Positions 63,801 through 64,000 of a stretch of DNA of 64,000 nucleotides are shown here, one piece after another. The translations under genes and the position numbers were made by a program. The stretch's first letter is position 1. Each line of letters starts with the position of its first letter. The notes under the pieces are model-generated. The model was not told the DNA's origin and did not search any database. It saw nothing but the letters and a program-made list of their open reading frames with translations. The DNA comes from Chamaecyparis obtusa (taxonomy: Eukaryota > Streptophyta > Pinopsida > Cupressales > Cupressaceae), in assembly GCA_027943335.1 (NCBI GenBank), contig BSBK01006429.1, forward strand, positions 626,001 through 690,000, written 5' to 3'.

Positions 63801-64000
63801 TAGGGGAAGTTATTGTGGTGTGAGGCCCTTTGGGGTATTCAATATAAATATATGGAGGTTAAAATAATTTCGTTACTCATTGTTAGGTATGCATAAGTTA
63901 CAACTCCCAAAAAATTCTCGTCTAATTGAAAAAAATTAAACTTGCATATGCCATATGACCATCTCTTCATTCCCATAGGATCTCATTGTAGATTATCACA
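60861..64000. other. Noncoding stretch, no repeat family recognised
   Basis: No ORF with recognisable motifs; the longest frames (near 61906-62201) overlap each other in different frames and have no family features. GC content rises modestly between about 61500 and 63400, but no exon-like structure, tRNA or LTR was found. Confidence 0.5.

Overview
The window reads as nuclear DNA from a land plant with a large, repeat-filled genome. Every recognisable coding remnant is a transposable element of plant type: Ty1/copia, a Ty3/gypsy chromovirus with a chromodomain, non-autonomous LTR elements primed by initiator tRNA-Met, a giant-LTR element, and an L1-type LINE with a plant-style C-terminal RNase H. 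A gymnosperm would fit, but that is inference. No host gene, tRNA, rRNA or prokaryote-type feature was found.

Positions 1-40591 are one nested stack, worked out from LTR ends, primer sites and target-site duplications. The bottom layer is element D (+), a non-autonomous LTR element. Its second ORF lies at 27363-30953 and its 3' LTR at 39477-40591; its 5' half would lie left of the window. Copia A (+) split D. Only A's pol end (1-812), 3' UTR and 3' LTR (1248-2288, resuming 26492-26933) are visible. Copia B (-; 2289-26486; duplication caagg) sits inside A's LTR. Inside B's integrase is a Ty3/gypsy chromovirus array (6121-23183; duplication tgcac/tgcat) with four LTRs and three internal regions sharing LTRs head to tail. 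Element C (-; 31019-39324; duplication tatat), a relative of D, sits in D's 3' UTR.

Elements C and D are the least familiar part. C has ~1.22 kb LTRs, a tRNA-Met primer site, a polypurine tract, a coiled-coil ORF with five zinc-knuckle-like motifs, and a second ORF of ~1180 codons with no pol motif. A TATA-like box lies about 205 bp upstream of the second ORF in both C and D. Their priming sites and LTR ends match those of the copia elements here, so copia proteins may have mobilised them.

Positions 43458-55022 hold element E: LTRs of 4661 and 4448 bp around only 2456 bp of internal DNA encoding a degenerate acidic protein of unknown function. It landed in a TATG microsatellite. Its LTRs carry a hairpin-forming tandem repeat, and one LTR carries an extra 220-bp foldback. 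A 5'-truncated LINE (-) lies at 55820-58591. The rest (40592-43183 and 58600-64000) is AT-rich noncoding DNA with microsatellites and a few inverted repeats.

All coding regions are broken by stops or frameshifts, so nothing here looks capable of moving by itself. Divergences quoted are by-eye counts over parts of the LTRs.
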